The notes beneath the pieces are model-generated. The model had not been told where the DNA came from. It was given only the letters and a program-made list of their open reading frames with translations, and searched no databases. From Carpediemonas membranifera (taxonomy: Eukaryota; Fornicata), in assembly GCA_019828565.1 (NCBI GenBank), contig JAHDYR010000036.1:1-64000 (forward strand): a stretch of 64,000 bases of DNA, read 5' to 3'. The position numbers and the translations under genes were made by a program. Position 1 is the stretch's first letter. Every line of letters begins with the position of its first letter. This document shows positions 1 through 10,144 of the stretch, piece after piece.

Positions 1-526
1 ACCTTACCTTTTACCTTTACATTTTACCTTTACCTCCTTTACCCTTACTCTTTACCTCACCTTTACTCACTACCTCCTTACCTTACCCTACCTACTCTTT
101 ACCTTACCTTTTCCACCTTTACCTTACCCACCTTACCCTATACCCTACCTTTTACCTTTACCCATCTTTTACCTTACCTTACCTTACCTTACCTTACCTT
201 ACCTTACCTTACCTTACCTTACCTTACCTTACCTTACCTTACCTTACCTTACCTTACCTTACCTTTTTACCTTTACTCTTTACCATCTTTTACCTCTTTA
301 CCTTTACCTCTACCTTTTACCTACCTTTACCTTTACTCCTACCCATCTTTACCTTACCTTACCTTACCTTACCTTACCTTACCTTACCTTACCTTACCTT
401 ACCTTACCTTACCTTACCTTACCTTACCTTACCTTACCTTACCTCGGTAGGGTCTGTCCCCGTACGACCCCCAAAACCCGCAATACCTTACCTTACCTTA
501 CCTTACCTTACCTTACCTTACCTTAC
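1..526. repeat. Telomere, (CCTTA)n
   Basis: This is a tract of CCTTA pentamers with the C-rich strand reading 5' to 3' from the left edge. That is the orientation expected at a left chromosome end (TAAGG on the 3'-ending strand). The first ~350 bases include many degenerate versions (CCTTTTA, CCTTTA, CCCTTA) between perfect runs. The degeneracy could be real variant repeats or homopolymer read errors. Perfect runs dominate 181-260 and 355-444. Confidence 0.9.
445..486 (+). repeat. Remnant of the mobile-element 3' terminus inside the telomere
   Basis: A 42-base island interrupts the telomeric repeats. It resembles a shortened copy of the terminus that ends each unit downstream: GGTAGGG..., then a CCCCGTACGACCCCC core in place of the hairpin, then CAAAACCCGCAATACC. 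The last part matches CAAAATCCGCAATACC at 5554-5569. Telomere repeats resume directly after it, as they do after the complete termini. Confidence 0.6.
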
Positions 527-3500
527 TCATCTGATGACCCCTGACCCTCAAGTCGAGGTGCCCCCGGGGGTTTTTCGGGGCGCTGAACACGCTGGTGCTA
601 TCAGATTTGGACGATATCCACTCAATCTCTGAGATCGCCTGAGCACATCATCTGATGACCCCTGACCCTCAAGTCGAGGTGCCCCCGGGGGTTTTTCGGG
701 GCGCTGAACACGCTGGTGAAGTCCCCTATGCTCCATCTCTGCTCAATCACCGCCAAATCCCGGGGATCGAATTCCGCGACTCAAACCCAGAGTTGCAGAC
801 CTCAGCGTTCACAACCACCCCCGGCTAGACACGTTCTAGGCCCCATAGAGCACATTTCACTCTTCACCTCGCTGAAACCATGGTCAAGTTGATCCAGCCA
901 CGTCGCTCAGCTTCAATCACGCAAGGCGAGCGGACAACGAGTAGACCACACCCAGATGGAGGCTGAATCGCGACATGTGCGCTCTACAGCTGTCTATAGG
1001 CCCGCACGCATACATGGGTGCGAAGTCCCAGCCCTCCAATGTCACGTATTGACGAGGTCGTCAAAGCATATCTTTACTCAATCTTTTTGACCTCAAGTCG
1101 TGGACTGCCCGGGGGTTTCGGGGCGCTGAACACGCTGGTGAAGTCCCCTATGCTCCATCTCCGCCCCATCACCGCCAAATTCCGAGGATCGAATTCCGCG
1201 ACTCAAACCCAGAGTTGCAGACCTCAGCGTTCACAACCACCCCCGGCTAGACACGTTCTAGGCCCCATAGAGCACATTTCACTCTTCACCTCGCTGAAAC
1301 CATGGTCAAGTTGATCCAGCCACGTCGCTCAGCTTCAATCACGCAAGGCGAGCGGACAACGAGTAGACCACACCCAGATGAAGGCTGAATCGCGACATGT
1401 GCGCTCTACAGCTGTCTATAGGCCCGCACGCATACATGGGTGCGAAGTCCCAGCCCTCCAATGTCACGTATTGACGAGGTCGTCAAAGCATATCTTTACG
1501 CAATCTTTTTGACCTCAAGTCGTGGACTGCCCGGGGGTAGTTCGGGGCGCTGAACACGCTGGTGAAGTCCCCTATGCTCCATCTCCGCCCCATCACCGCC
1601 AAATTCCGAGGATCGAATTCCGCGACTCAAACCCAGAGTTGCAGACCTCAGCGTTCACAACCACCCCCGGCTAGACACGTTCTAGGCCCCATAGAGCACA
1701 TTTCACTCTTCATCTCGCTGAAACCATGGTCAAGTTGATCCAGCCACGTCGCTCAGCTTCAATCACGCAAGGCGAGCGGACAACGAGTAGACCACACCCA
1801 GATGGAGGCTGAATCGCGACATGTGCGCTCTACAGCTGTCTATAAGCCCGCACGCATACATGGGTGCGAAGTCCCAGCCCTCCAATGTCACGTATTGACG
1901 AGGTCGTCAAAGCATATCTTTACGCAATCTTTTTGACCTCAAGTCGTGGACTGCCCGGGGGTAGTTCGGGGCGCTGAACACGCTGGTGAAGTCCCCTATG
2001 CTCCATCTCCGCCCCATCACCGCCAAATTCCGAGGATCGAATTCCGCGACTCAAACCCAGAGTTGCAGACCTCAGCGTTCACAACCACCCCCGGCTAGAC
2101 ACGTTCTAGGCCCCATAGAGCACATTTCACTCTTCACCTCGCTGAAACCATGGTCAAGTTGATCCAGCCACGTCGCTCAGCTTCAATCACGCAAGGCGAG
2201 CGGACAACGAGTAGACCACACCCAGATGAAGGCTGAATCGCGACATGTGCGCTCTACAGCTGTCTATAGGCCCGCACGCATACATGGGTGCGAAGTCCCA
2301 GCCCTCCAATGTCACGTATTGACGAGGTCGTCAAAGCATATCTTTACTCAATCTTTTGACCTCAAGTCGTGGACTGCCCGGGGGTAGTTCGGGGCGCTGA
2401 ACACGCTGGTGAAGTCCCCTATGCTCCATCTCCGCCCCATCACCGCCAAATTCCGAGGATCGAATTCCGCGACTCAAACCCAGAGTTGCAGACCTCAGCG
2501 TTCACAACCACCCCCCGGCTAGACACGTTCTAGGCCCCATAGAGCACATTTCACTCTTCATCTCGCTGAAACCATGGTCAAGTTGATCCAGCCACGTCGC
2601 TCAGCTTCAATCACGCAAGGCGAGCGGACAACGAGTAGACCACACCCAGATGGAGGCTGAATCGCGACATGTGCGCTCTACAGCTGTCTATAGGCCCGCA
2701 CGCATACATGGGTGCGAAGTCCCAGCCCCTCAAATGTCACGTATTGACGAGGTCGTAAAAGCATATCTTTACTCAATCTTTTGACCTCAAGTCGTGGACT
2801 GCCCGGGGTAGTTCGGGGCGCTGAACACGCTGGTGAAGTCCCCTATGCTCCATCTCCGCCCCATCACCGCCAAATTCCGAGGATCGAATTCCGCGACTCA
2901 AACCCAGAGTTGCAGACCTCAGCGTTCACAACCACCCCCGGCTAGACACGTTCTAGGCCCCATAGAGCACATTTCACTCTTCACCTCGCTGAAACCATGG
3001 TCAAGTTGATCCAGCCACGTCGCTCAGCTTCAATCACGCAAGGCGAGCGGACAACGAGTAGACCACACCCAGATGAAGGCTGAATCGCGACATGTGCGCT
3101 CTACAGCTGTCTATAGGCCCGCACGCATACATGGGTGCGAAGTCCCAGCCCTCCAATGTCACGTATTGACGAGGTCGTCAAAAGCATATCTTTACGCAAT
3201 CTTTTGACCTCAAGTCGTGGACTGCCCGGGGGTAGTTCGGGGCGCTGAACACGCTGGTGAAGTCCCCTATGCTCCATCTCCGCCCCATCACCGCCAAATC
3301 CCGGGGATCGAATTCCGCGACTCAAACCCAGAGTTGCAGACCTCAGCGTTCACAACCACCCCCGGCTAGACACGTTCTAGGCCCCATAGAGCACATTTCA
3401 CTCTTCACCTCGCTGAAACCATGGTCAAGTTGATCCAGTCACGTCGCTCAGCTTCAATCACGCAAGGCGAGCGGACAACGAGTAGACCACACCCAGATGA

Positions 3501-3717
3501 AGGCTGAATCGCGACATGTGCGCTCTACAGCTGTCTATAGGCCCGCACGCATACATGGGTGCGAAGTCCCAGCCCTCCAATGTCACGTATTGACGAGGTC
3601 GTCAAAGCATATCTTTACTCAATCTTTTTGACCTCAAGTCGTGGACTGCCCGGGGGTAGTTCGGGGCGCTGAACACGCTGGTGAAGTCCCCTATGCTCCA
3701 TCTCCGCCCCATCTCCG
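527..3717 (+). repeat. Subtelomeric ~422-bp tandem repeat block 1 (about 7 copies)
   Basis: A ~422-bp unit recurs head to tail. The landmark GGATCGAATTCCGCG lies at about 764, 1186, 1609, 2033, 2455, 2878 and 3302. Copies differ by a few substitutions and one-base indels. The first copy is preceded by a duplicated ~118-bp leader with a CCCCCGGGGG palindrome. Short open frames in the repeat change or break between copies, so I see no conserved coding potential. Confidence 0.9.
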
Positions 3718-3785
3718 CCTGGCCAGATCATGATGCGTCAATTGTCACATATCTGGAAGTCAAGTCTGTTGTAACGCGTCAGGTT

Positions 3786-3859
3786 TGAGCCATGGTGTAG
3801 ATGGTATAGCAGATGTTGGTGAATACAAGAGGTGGTAGGTTCGAATCCCTCCTGGCACA
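3786..3859 (+). tRNA. tRNA-like Pol III unit, copy 1
   Basis: A 74-nt sequence runs from TGAGCCA to TGGCACA, whose ends pair at 6 of 7 positions. It contains an A box (TGGTGTAGATGG, fitting TRGYNNARNNG) with a canonical D-loop AGATGGTA. It also has a perfect B box, GGTTCGAATCC. A T5 run follows six bases on, as a Pol III terminator. The D and anticodon stems are imperfect. If the anticodon loop is GTGAATA, the anticodon is GAA (Phe), but base 37 is T. It may be a diverged tRNA, a tRNA pseudogene or a tRNA-derived promoter. The same sequence recurs at 8323 and 11710. Confidence 0.55.
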
Positions 3860-3961
3860 TCCTTTTTGGACCTCGGCCATATCTCAGTCAATATTGGTCG
3901 TCATGCCTTGCAACTGCCCAGATTAGCTTGACTAGCCCTAAAGAACACATGGCAGTCAGAT

Positions 3962-4162
3962 TTATTCAAGTTGTTTGGACATGACGAACGCTAAGCCGTT
4001 CAGGACTGAGCCACTGGCGCCGAGCGCAAACAGCGCATCCACGACCGCCCAATAGCGGTCCGGGTTCTTGGACAGCACCTTGGCGCGCTGGAGTGCCTTG
4101 TGCATGACCTGGGACGGTACAGCAGCCGCAGCGCCCCCTGCACCCCACCAACGCATAGCCAT
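3962..4162 (-). CDS. Small hypothetical ORF repeated in units 1-3
   Basis: This 66-codon ATG frame encodes an Ala-rich start and then HKALQRAKVLSKNPDRYWAV followed by a mildly hydrophobic tail ending MSKQLE. I do not recognise it. The same C-terminal ~48 codons occur at 8499 and 11887 in units 2 and 3. In unit 2 an extra C changes the N-terminal frame, so only the C-terminal half is consistently open. It lies antisense to the start of the Helitron fragment. It could be the last exon of a captured gene rather than a functional gene. Confidence 0.25.
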   Translation of the reverse strand: MAMRWWGAGGAAAAVPSQVMHKALQRAKVLSKNPDRYWAVVDALFALGASGSVLNGLAFVMSKQLE

Positions 4163-4526
4163 GAGATGTCCACCCCAGGCCAAGCCAGTGCCCGCCCCTC
4201 AGCCCGCGTCTCCTATTGTGCACGACATCGAGAGCATATCGATCAGCTCGCCCTCTGCCTCGCCGTCCTCGCAAGGATACGTGCCCCCAAAGCGTTTGCG
4301 GACTACACCACCGCGCCGTATCCTCCCCAAGCGCTCGACTAGGGCCGCACCATCTCCCCTGAGAGAGTCAGCCCCCGCACCTGCCCGCAAGCTCGGCCGC
4401 CCTCGCTCTACCAAGTTCATCATCTACTCGGACAGCGAGGACGACGACGAACATCCCAAGAAGCCGAAGGGGTGCATCACACCGAAGAAGGAAGGACGGA
4501 CTTGCTTCAATCGTAAGAACTATTAG
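4104..4526 (+). pseudogene. 3' fragment of Helitron-type gene, copy 1
   Basis: From about 4151 the frame matches the C-terminal tail of the 1696-aa protein at 13532-18622: RQRIAMR, the Pro-rich linker, HDIESISISS, PKRLRTTPPRRILPK, then RSTKFIIYSDS. The Rep, helicase and protease domains are absent. The last ~25 codons (EHPKKPKG... NRKNY) differ completely from the tail in unit 4, so it derives from another subfamily. The upstream ~15 codons are unrelated sequence fused in frame. Confidence 0.75.
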
Positions 4527-5566
4527 TATCGAAGTGGCAGTGGCCACATGTAAATGATTAACGAACGTAGAATGGGTAGAGCGGGGGCTACGGTCGGCTG
4601 CGCCTCCCTCTGCCCCCCTGCACCCCCCGGAATTGAAGACGGGGGCTCCGTCGTTCCTCCGGCTTCGTTCGGCTTCGCTCCGCTCGGGCGCTCGTCGCTA
4701 CGCTCCTCCCGCCCTCCGCTACGCTACGCCTCTCTACGCCTCCGTCACTCTCTCTGCCCCCCTGCGACCCCCCGCGGACTCCGCCCATGGCCTGTAACTA
4801 CGTCAGATCACCCCACAAATTTTTGAATCTCGGGCTGTGATTTACATATGAAAAAAATAAATACCCCCATCCTCCTCAGAGCATGTAATTATGTATTGTA
4901 GTGCGCACCCGTGTTCTCTTCCATTCCATACGCGTCACTCTAGACGTATTCACTCACCATGGACACAAAAAGGCTCTATAAAAATTTGTTGAGGGCCTAA
5001 ATCAAAAATCGGGGAAAATAACGTTCCTACACGTACGCAACATGATACAGCAGTATACTCTGTTTAGCTCCAGCATCAATCCTTGAGGCCAGTAAAAACC
5101 GGTCTTTGAACGCGGTTCGCCAGATTCGGATGGATATCGTGACTCAATCACACTGCGAGAGACTTTCAAAAATTCCAAATCCAGCAGCCCGGAAGCCTCA
5201 GGCCTCGTGCTGTACTGCACAAGAAGTTAGCGATCGCGACTTTTGTCCTATAACTATTTATGCATAATTCAATGTAAAGACGACGGAGTTGAATAGAGCT
5301 TAGGGCGGCGCCTCCGAGCTGACACGCACAGCTATCCAGAGAAGCAATCCGCAGCCCTGAACGCCGTCTGTAAGCATGTGCTCTGACCTCAAAGTCCAAT
5401 TTTGAGGTCCCGTTTTTGAGCGGGAAAATTTAGTATAAAATATTTGCGTTGTCCCAGATTTCAATGCATGTTCGAAGGACCCCTGGGGTAGGCTACACGC
5501 TGCATGTGTCGCCTTCCCTGGCAGGGGCCCAGGGGTCCCGTACCGGGACCCCCCAAAATCCGCAAT
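4527..5566 (+). repeat. Element 3' non-coding region, unit 1
   Basis: The ~1-kb tail is shared by all four units. It starts with a GC-rich low-complexity tract (about 4590-4790) rich in CTTCG/CTCCG/CTACG steps. An AATAAA-type signal follows (about 4855), then a TATA-like CTATAAAA (about 4975), and finally the terminal hairpin. I see no conserved ORF in it. Confidence 0.7.
5532..5552 (+). other. Terminal hairpin, unit 1
   Basis: GGGGTCCCG-TAC-CGGGACCCC forms a perfect 9-bp stem with a 3-nt loop, about 14 nt before the telomere-like repeats begin. An alternative 11-bp pairing exists between an upstream GGACCCCTGGG and CCCAGGGGTCC, which overlaps the left arm. A short palindrome near the 3' end is the known termination signal of Helitrons. 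Confidence 0.75.
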
Positions 5567-5608
5567 ACCTTACCATAACTTACCTTACCTTACCTTACCT
5601 TACCTTAC
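5567..5608. repeat. Interstitial telomeric repeats, unit 1/2 junction
   Basis: The tract reads ATACCTTACCATAACTTACC and then about five perfect TTACC pentamers. The variant ATAAC repeat is present at the same place at all four unit ends, so part of this tail probably belongs to the element. Confidence 0.85.
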
Positions 5609-8252
5609 TCATCTGATGACCCCTGACCCTCAAGTCGAGGTGCCCCCGGGGGTTTTTCGGGGCGCTGAACACGCTGGTGAAGTCCCCTATGCTCCATCTC
5701 TGCTCAATCACCGCCAAATCCCGGGGATCGAATTCCGCGACTCAAACCCAGAGTTGCAGACCTCAGCGTTCACAACCACCCCCGGCTAGACACGTTCTAG
5801 GCCCCATAGAGCACATTTCACTCTTCACCTCGCTGAAACCATGGTCAAGTTGATCCAGCCACGTCGCTCAGCTTCAATCACGCAAGGCGAGCGGACAACG
5901 AGTAGACCACACCCAGATGGAGGCTGAATCGCGACATGTGCGCTCTACAGCTGTCTATAGGCCCGCACGCATACATGGGTGCGAAGTCCCAGCCCTCCAA
6001 TGTCACGTATTGACGAGGTCGTCAAAGCATATCTTTACGCAATCTTTTTGACCTCAAGTCGTGGACTGCCCGGGGGTAGTTCGGGGCGCTGAACACGCTG
6101 GTGAAGTCCCCTATGCTCCATCTCCGCCCCATCACCGCCAAATTCCGAGGATCGAATTCCGCGACTCAAACCCAGAGTTGCAGACCTCAGCGTTCACAAC
6201 CACCCCCGGCTAGACACGTTCTAGGCCCCATAGAGCACATTTCACTCTTCACCTCGCTGAAACCATGGTCAAGTTGATCCAGCCACGTCGCTCAGCTTCA
6301 ATCACGCAAGGCGAGCGGACAACGAGTAGACCACACCCAGATGGAGGCTGAATCGCGACATGTGCGCTCTACAGCTGTCTATAAGCCCGCACGCATACAT
6401 GGGTGCGAAGTCCCAGCCCTCCAATGTCACGTATTGACGAGGTCGTCAAAGCATATCTTTACGCAATCTTTTGACCTCAAGTCGTGGACTGCCCGGGGGT
6501 AGTTCGGGGCGCTGAACACGCTGGTGAAGTCCCCTATGCTCCATCTCCGCCCCATCACCGCCAAATTCCGAGGATCGAATTCCGCGACTCAAACCCAGAG
6601 TTGCAGACCTCAGCGTTCACAACCACCCCCGGCTAGACACGTTCTAGGCCCCATAGAGCACATTTCACTCTTCATCTCGCTGAAACCATGGTCAAGTTGA
6701 TCCAGCCACGTCGCTCAGCTTCAATCACGCAAGGCGAGCGGACAACGAGTAGACCACACCCAGATGGAGGCTGAATCGCGACATGTGCGCTCTACAGCTG
6801 TCTATAGGCCCGCACGCATACATGGGTGCGAAGTCCCAGCCCTCAAATGTCACGTATTGACGAGGTCGTAAAAGCATATCTTTACTCAATCTTTTTGACC
6901 TCAAGTCGTGGACTGCCCGGGGGTAGTTCGGGGCGCTGAACACGCTGGTGAAGTCCCCTATGCTCCATCTCCGCCCCATCACCGCCAAATTCCGAGGATC
7001 GAATTCCGCGACTCAAACCCAGAGTTGCAGACCTCAGCGTTCACAACCACCCCCGGCTAGACACGTTCTAGGCCCCATAGAGCACATTTCACTCTTCACC
7101 TCGCTGAAACCATGGTCAAGTTGATCCAGCCACGTCGCTCAGCTTCAATCACGCAAGGCGAGCGGACAACGAGTAGACCACACCCAGATGAAGGCTGAAT
7201 CGCGACATGTGCGCTCTACAGCTGTCTATAGGCCCGCACGCATACATGGGTGCGAAGTCCCAGCCCTCCAATGTCACGTATTGACGAGGTCGTCAAAGCA
7301 TATCTTTACGCAATCTTTTGACCTCAAGTCGTGGACTGCCCGGGGGTAGTTCGGGGCGCTGAACACGCTGGTGAAGTCCCCTATGCTCCATCTCCGCCCC
7401 ATCACCGCCAAATCCCGGGGATCGAATTCCGCGACTCAAACCCAGAGTTGCAGACCTCAGCGTTCACAACCACCCCCGGCTAGACACGTTCTAGGCCCCA
7501 TAGAGCACATTTCACTCTTCACCTCGCTGAAACCATGGTCAAGTTGATCCAGCCACGTCGCTCAGCTTCAATCACGCAAGGCGAGCGGACAACGAGTAGA
7601 CCACACCCAGATGAAGGCTGAATCGCGACATGTGCGCTCTACAGCTGTCTATAGGCCCGCACGCATACATGGGTGCGAAGTCCCAGCCCTCCAATGTCAC
7701 GTATTGACGAGGTCGTCAAAGCATATCTTTACGCAATCTTTTGACCTCAAGTCGTGGACTGCCCGGGGGTAGTTCGGGGCGCTGAACACGCTGGTGAAGT
7801 CCCCTATGCTCCATCTCCGCCCCATCACCGCCAAATCCCGGGGATCGAATTCCGCGACTCAAACCCAGAGTTGCAGACCTCAGCGTTCACAACCACCCCC
7901 GGCTAGACACGTTCTAGGCCCCATAGAGCACATTTCACTCTTCACCTCGCTGAAACCATGGTCAAGTTGATCCAGTCACGTCGCTCAGCTTCAATCACGC
8001 AAGGCGAGCGGACAACGAGTAGACCACACCCAGATGAAGGCTGAATCGCGACATGTGCGCTCTACAGCTGTCTATAGGCCCGCACGCATACATGGGTGCG
8101 AAGTCCCAGCCCTCCAATGTCACGTATTGACGAGGTCGTCAAAGCATATCTTTACTCAATCTTTTTGACCTCAAGTCGTGGACTGCCCGGGGGTAGTTCG
8201 GGGCGCTGAACACGCTGGTGAAGTCCCCTATGCTCCATCTCCGCCCCATCTC
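5609..8252 (+). repeat. Subtelomeric ~422-bp tandem repeat block 2 (about 6 copies)
   Basis: This is the same repeat as at 527-3717. The block ends at the same base context (CTCCGCCCCATCTCCGCCTGG) before the unique segment carrying the tRNA-like gene. Confidence 0.88.
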
Positions 8253-8322
8253 CGCCTGGCCAGATCATGATGCGTCAATTGTCACATATCTGGAAGTCAA
8301 GTCTGTTGTAACGCGTCAGGTT

Positions 8323-8396
8323 TGAGCCATGGTGTAGATGGTATAGCAGATGTTGGTGAATACAAGAGGTGGTAGGTTCGAATCCCTCCTGGCACA
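8323..8396 (+). tRNA. tRNA-like Pol III unit, copy 2
   Basis: Identical over 74 nt to the copy at 3786, with the same A box, B box and downstream T5 run. No substitutions separate the copies, which fits either very recent duplication or selection. Confidence 0.55.
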
Positions 8397-8698
8397 TCCT
8401 TTTTGGACCTCGGCCATATCTCAGTCAATATTGGTCGTCATGCCTTGCAACTGCCCAGATTAGCTTGACTAGCCCTAAAGAACACATGGCAGTCAGATTT
8501 ATTCAAGTTGTTTGGACATGACGAACGCTAAGCCGTTCAGGACTGAGCCACTGGCGCCGAGCGCAAACAGCGCATCCACGACCGCCCAATAGCGGTCCGG
8601 GTTCTTGGACAGCACCTTGGCGCGCTGGAGTGCCTTGTGCATGACCTGGGACGGTACAGCAGCCGCAGCGCCCCCCTGCACCCCACCAACGCATAGCC

Positions 8699-9064
8699 AT
8701 GAGATGTCCACCCCAGGCCAAGCCAGTGCCCGCCCCTCAGCCCGCGTCTCCTATTGTGCACGACATCGAGAGCATATCGATCAGCTCGCCCTCTGCCTCG
8801 CCGTCCTCGCAAGGATACGTGCCCCCAAAGCGTTTGCGGACTACACCACCGCGCCGTATCCTCCCCAAGCGCTCGACTAGGGCCGCACCATCTCCCCTGA
8901 GAGAGTCAGCCCCCGCACCTGCCCGCAAGCTCGGCCGCCCTCGCTCTACCAAGTTCATCATCTACTCGGACAGCGAGGACGACGACGAACATCCCAAGAA
9001 GCCGAAGGGGTGCATCACACCGAAGAAGGAAGGACGGACTTGCTTCAATCGTAAGAACTATTAG
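8699..9064 (+). pseudogene. 3' fragment of Helitron-type gene, copy 2
   Basis: This 121-codon ATG frame equals the C-terminal part of copy 1, with the same subfamily tail ending NRKNY. One extra C in the upstream CCCCCC run breaks the fusion frame present in copies 1 and 3, so only the Helitron-derived part is open. No enzymatic domain remains. Confidence 0.75.
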
Positions 9065-10101
9065 TATCGAAGTGGCAGTGGCCACATGTAAATGATTAAC
9101 GAACGTAGAATGGGTAGAGCGGGGGCTACGGTCGGCTGCGCCTCCCTCTGCCCCCTGCACCCCCGGAATTGAGACGGGGGGCTCCGTTCGTTCCTCCGGC
9201 TTCGTTCGGCTTCGCTCCGCTCCGGGCGCTCGTCGCTACGCTCCTCCCGCCCTCCGCTACGCTACGCCTCTCTACGCCTCCGTCACTCTCTCTGCCCCCC
9301 TGCGACCCCCCGCGGACTCCGCCCATGGCCTGTAACTACGTCAGATCACCCCACAAATTTTTGAATCTCGGGCTGTGATTTACATATGAAAAAATAAATA
9401 CCCCCATCCTCCTCAGAGCATGTAATTATGTATTGTAGTGCGCACCCGTGTTCTCTTCCATTCCATACGCGTCACTCTAGACGTATTCACTCACCATGGA
9501 CACAAAAAGGCTCTATAAAAATTTGTTGAGGGCCTAAATCAAAAATCGGGGAAAATAACGTTCCTACACGTACGCAACATGATACAGCAGTATACTCTGT
9601 TTAGCTCCAGCATCAATCCTTGAGGCCAGTAAAACCGGTCTTTGAACGCGGTTCGCCAGATTCGGATGGATATCGTGACTCAATCACACTGCGAGAGACT
9701 TTCAAAAATTCCAAATCCAGCAGCCCGGAAGCCTCAGGCCTCGTGCTGTACTGCACAAGAAGTTAGCGATCGCGACTTTTGTCCTATAACTATTTATGCA
9801 TAATTCAATGTAAAGACGACGGAGTTGAATAGAGCTTAGGGCGGCGCCTCCGAGCTGACACGCACAGCTATCCAGAGAAGCAATCCGCAGCCCTGAACGC
9901 CGTCTGTAAGCATGTGCTCTGACCTCAAAGTCCAATTTTGAGGTCCCGTTTTTGAGCGGGAAAATTTAGTATAAAATATTTGCGTTGTCCCAGATTTCAA
10001 TGCATGTTCGAAGGACCCCTGGGGTAGGCTACACGCTGCATGTGTCGCCTTCCCTGGCAGGGGCCCAGGGGTCCCGTACCGGGACCCCCCAAAATCCGCA
10101 A
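9065..10101 (+). repeat. Element 3' non-coding region, unit 2
   Basis: Near-identical to 4527-5566, including the GC-rich tract, AATAAA, TATA-like box and hairpin. No ORF here is conserved apart from chance frames. Confidence 0.7.
10068..10088 (+). other. Terminal hairpin, unit 2
   Basis: Same perfect 9-bp stem and TAC loop as in unit 1, again followed by CCAAAATCCGCAAT and telomere-like repeats. Confidence 0.75.
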
Positions 10102-10144
10102 TACCTTACCATAACTTACCTTACCTTACCTTACCTTACCTTAC
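10102..10144. repeat. Interstitial telomeric repeats, unit 2/3 junction
   Basis: ACCTTACCATAACTTACC followed by perfect TTACC pentamers, the same as the unit 1/2 junction. Confidence 0.85.

Larger units (their letters stand above)
527..5566 (+). mobile_element. Telomere-associated composite unit 1
   Basis: The unit begins with TCATCTGATGACCCCTGACC immediately after telomere repeats. It ends with the hairpin at 5532-5552 and then CAAAATCCGCAAT before the next telomeric tract. The internal order is satellite block, tRNA-like gene, small minus-strand ORF, 3' fragment of a Helitron-type gene, and ~1 kb of 3' non-coding sequence. Units 2 and 3 have the same order and are nearly identical, differing mainly in satellite copy number. 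I infer a non-autonomous derivative of the Helitron-like element in unit 4 that shares its 3' end. Confidence 0.65.
5609..10101 (+). mobile_element. Telomere-associated composite unit 2
   Basis: It has the same layout as unit 1 with about six satellite copies. It is almost identical over the tRNA-like gene, Helitron fragment and 3' region. It lacks the duplicated 118-bp leader seen in units 1 and 3. The near identity implies recent duplication or gene conversion between units. Confidence 0.65.

Noticed and set aside
181-444. Regular spaced repeats that could be mistaken for a CRISPR array
   Set aside because: The unit is a 5-bp telomeric pentamer with no spacers, in a eukaryotic chromosome end.
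1018-1314. 98-codon frame in the satellite, and similar frames at 3101, 6725, 10535 and 11181
   Set aside because: They shift or end differently in neighbouring copies of the same repeat and show no protein similarity.
4068-4526. 152-codon frame as a complete new gene in units 1 and 3
   Set aside because: Its nominal start is TTG and the protein is mostly the tail of the Helitron protein. Unit 2 breaks the fusion by one base, so it is treated as a gene fragment.
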